Source: PALSA-505 sp036267135 (lineage in GTDB: Bacteria > Actinomycetota > Actinomycetes > Streptosporangiales > Streptosporangiaceae). From it: a stretch of 64,000 nucleotides of DNA. Each line of letters starts with the position of its first letter. Positions within the stretch are counted from its first letter, which is position 1. The position numbers and the translations under genes are program-made. The stretch covers positions 1 to 64,000 of the forward strand of contig DATAWQ010000106.1 of assembly GCA_036267135.1 (NCBI GenBank), in the 5' to 3' direction. The notes under the pieces are model-generated. The model worked only from the letters and a program-made list of their open reading frames with translations, did no database searches and was not told the origin of the DNA. Shown in pieces: positions 63,738-64,000 of this stretch.

Positions 63738-64000
63738 CAGTGATCTCCTGTTTCCGCCAGCGAGGCCGGTACCAGACGGCGACCTCCGCCGCCCGGCGCC
63801 CCTCGCCAGCCCCCGATCGCGGCGTCGCCGCGCAGCGTGCCAAGGGCCCGGTGCAGGTGCGAGCTGACCGTGCCGGGTGAGATGCCCAGCGTCTGGGCCG
63901 TCGTCTCGTTGTCCAGGTCGAGCAGCAGCCGCAGCGCGACCACCTGCCGTTGCCGGACCGGAAGCCGCCGCAACGCGGTCACCATCGAGCGGTCCAGCGT
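63737..64000 (-). CDS. ECF (SigE-like) sigma factor, C-terminal part, truncated by the window
   Basis: The last 87 codons of a sigma factor running off the right edge. Region 4 is clear: LRRLPVRQRQVVALRLLLDL, NETTAQTLGISPGTVSSHLH and RALGTLRGD. The true start lies beyond 64000. It is the first recognisable gene of the operon containing the membrane protein and possibly the LOX-like protein. Confidence 0.8.
   Translation of the reverse strand, partial: TLDRSMVTALRRLPVRQRQVVALRLLLDLDNETTAQTLGISPGTVSSHLHRALGTLRGDAAIGGWRGAPGGGGRRLVPASLAETGDH

Overview
The window is about 70% GC, has strong GC bias at third codon positions, and carries typical mycelial actinobacterial families (F420-type LLM oxidoreductase, SigJ-type ECF sigma factor, MmyB-type XRE regulators, FxsABC-type RiPP genes). 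It is a chromosomal stretch of a high-GC actinomycete, plausibly Streptosporangiales or a relative; the genus cannot be fixed from the sequence alone. No tRNA, rRNA, CRISPR array, insertion sequence or replication origin was seen.

Layout. 0-9 kb: YiaA/B-like membrane protein, aldehyde dehydrogenase under a palindrome array with an upstream PadR regulator, a methyltetrahydrofolate-binding methyltransferase, a UvrD-type helicase, and a STAND (NB-ARC-like) protein with TPRs. 9-22 kb: zinc alcohol dehydrogenase, Phd/VapC toxin-antitoxin pair, a decayed methyltransferase next to a VOC protein, an ABC exporter divergent from a histidine kinase/response regulator pair, a hydantoinase-like amidohydrolase, an AlkA-like protein, an ECF sigma factor facing an AhpD-like protein, enoyl-CoA hydratase/TetR, and an M50-like membrane protease. 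22.5-35.4 kb: the most interesting region, a complete fxs locus. 35-43 kb: SDR/XRE pair, a second ABC exporter, two methyltransferase or membrane genes, and ogt plus ada-alkA alkylation repair. 43-53 kb: DUF6412-like plus YidC-like genes behind a Zur-like box, MFS exporter, gene remnants, a degenerate PfkB protein, an acyl-CoA synthetase, two paralogous secreted proteins, and LysR/agmatinase. 53-64 kb: MFS and MMPL transporters, an encapsulin nanocompartment with its DyP peroxidase cargo, LLM oxidoreductase, a cyclase remnant, and a LOX-like secreted protein downstream of an ECF sigma factor that runs off the window.

The fxs locus (23505-32742, minus strand) reads fxsA (65-residue precursor ending FGSAI), fxsB (radical SAM/SPASM maturase with an extension carrying an intact HEXXH), an AAC(3)-family acetyltransferase, two TIR-like FxsC proteins that both keep a W-x3-E signature, and fxsT (ParA-like P-loop, TIR-like segment, NB-ARC and TPRs). 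Nearly all genes overlap by 4-8 nt. Divergently, behind one shared 16-bp palindrome, lies a membrane protein with a Rossmann-like domain, a RyR domain and two C-terminal repeats. The set couples predicted cyclophane peptide biosynthesis to TIR/STAND/RyR proteins of the kind seen in nucleotide-signalling conflict systems; its biological output is unknown.

The window also holds several decayed genes: a LacI tail, an internally deleted methyltransferase, a frameshifted DUF3054 gene, a sulfotransferase fragment abutting another truncated frame, and a deleted cyclase. There are many short tandem repeats and strong operator-like palindromes, and several promoters look leaderless.
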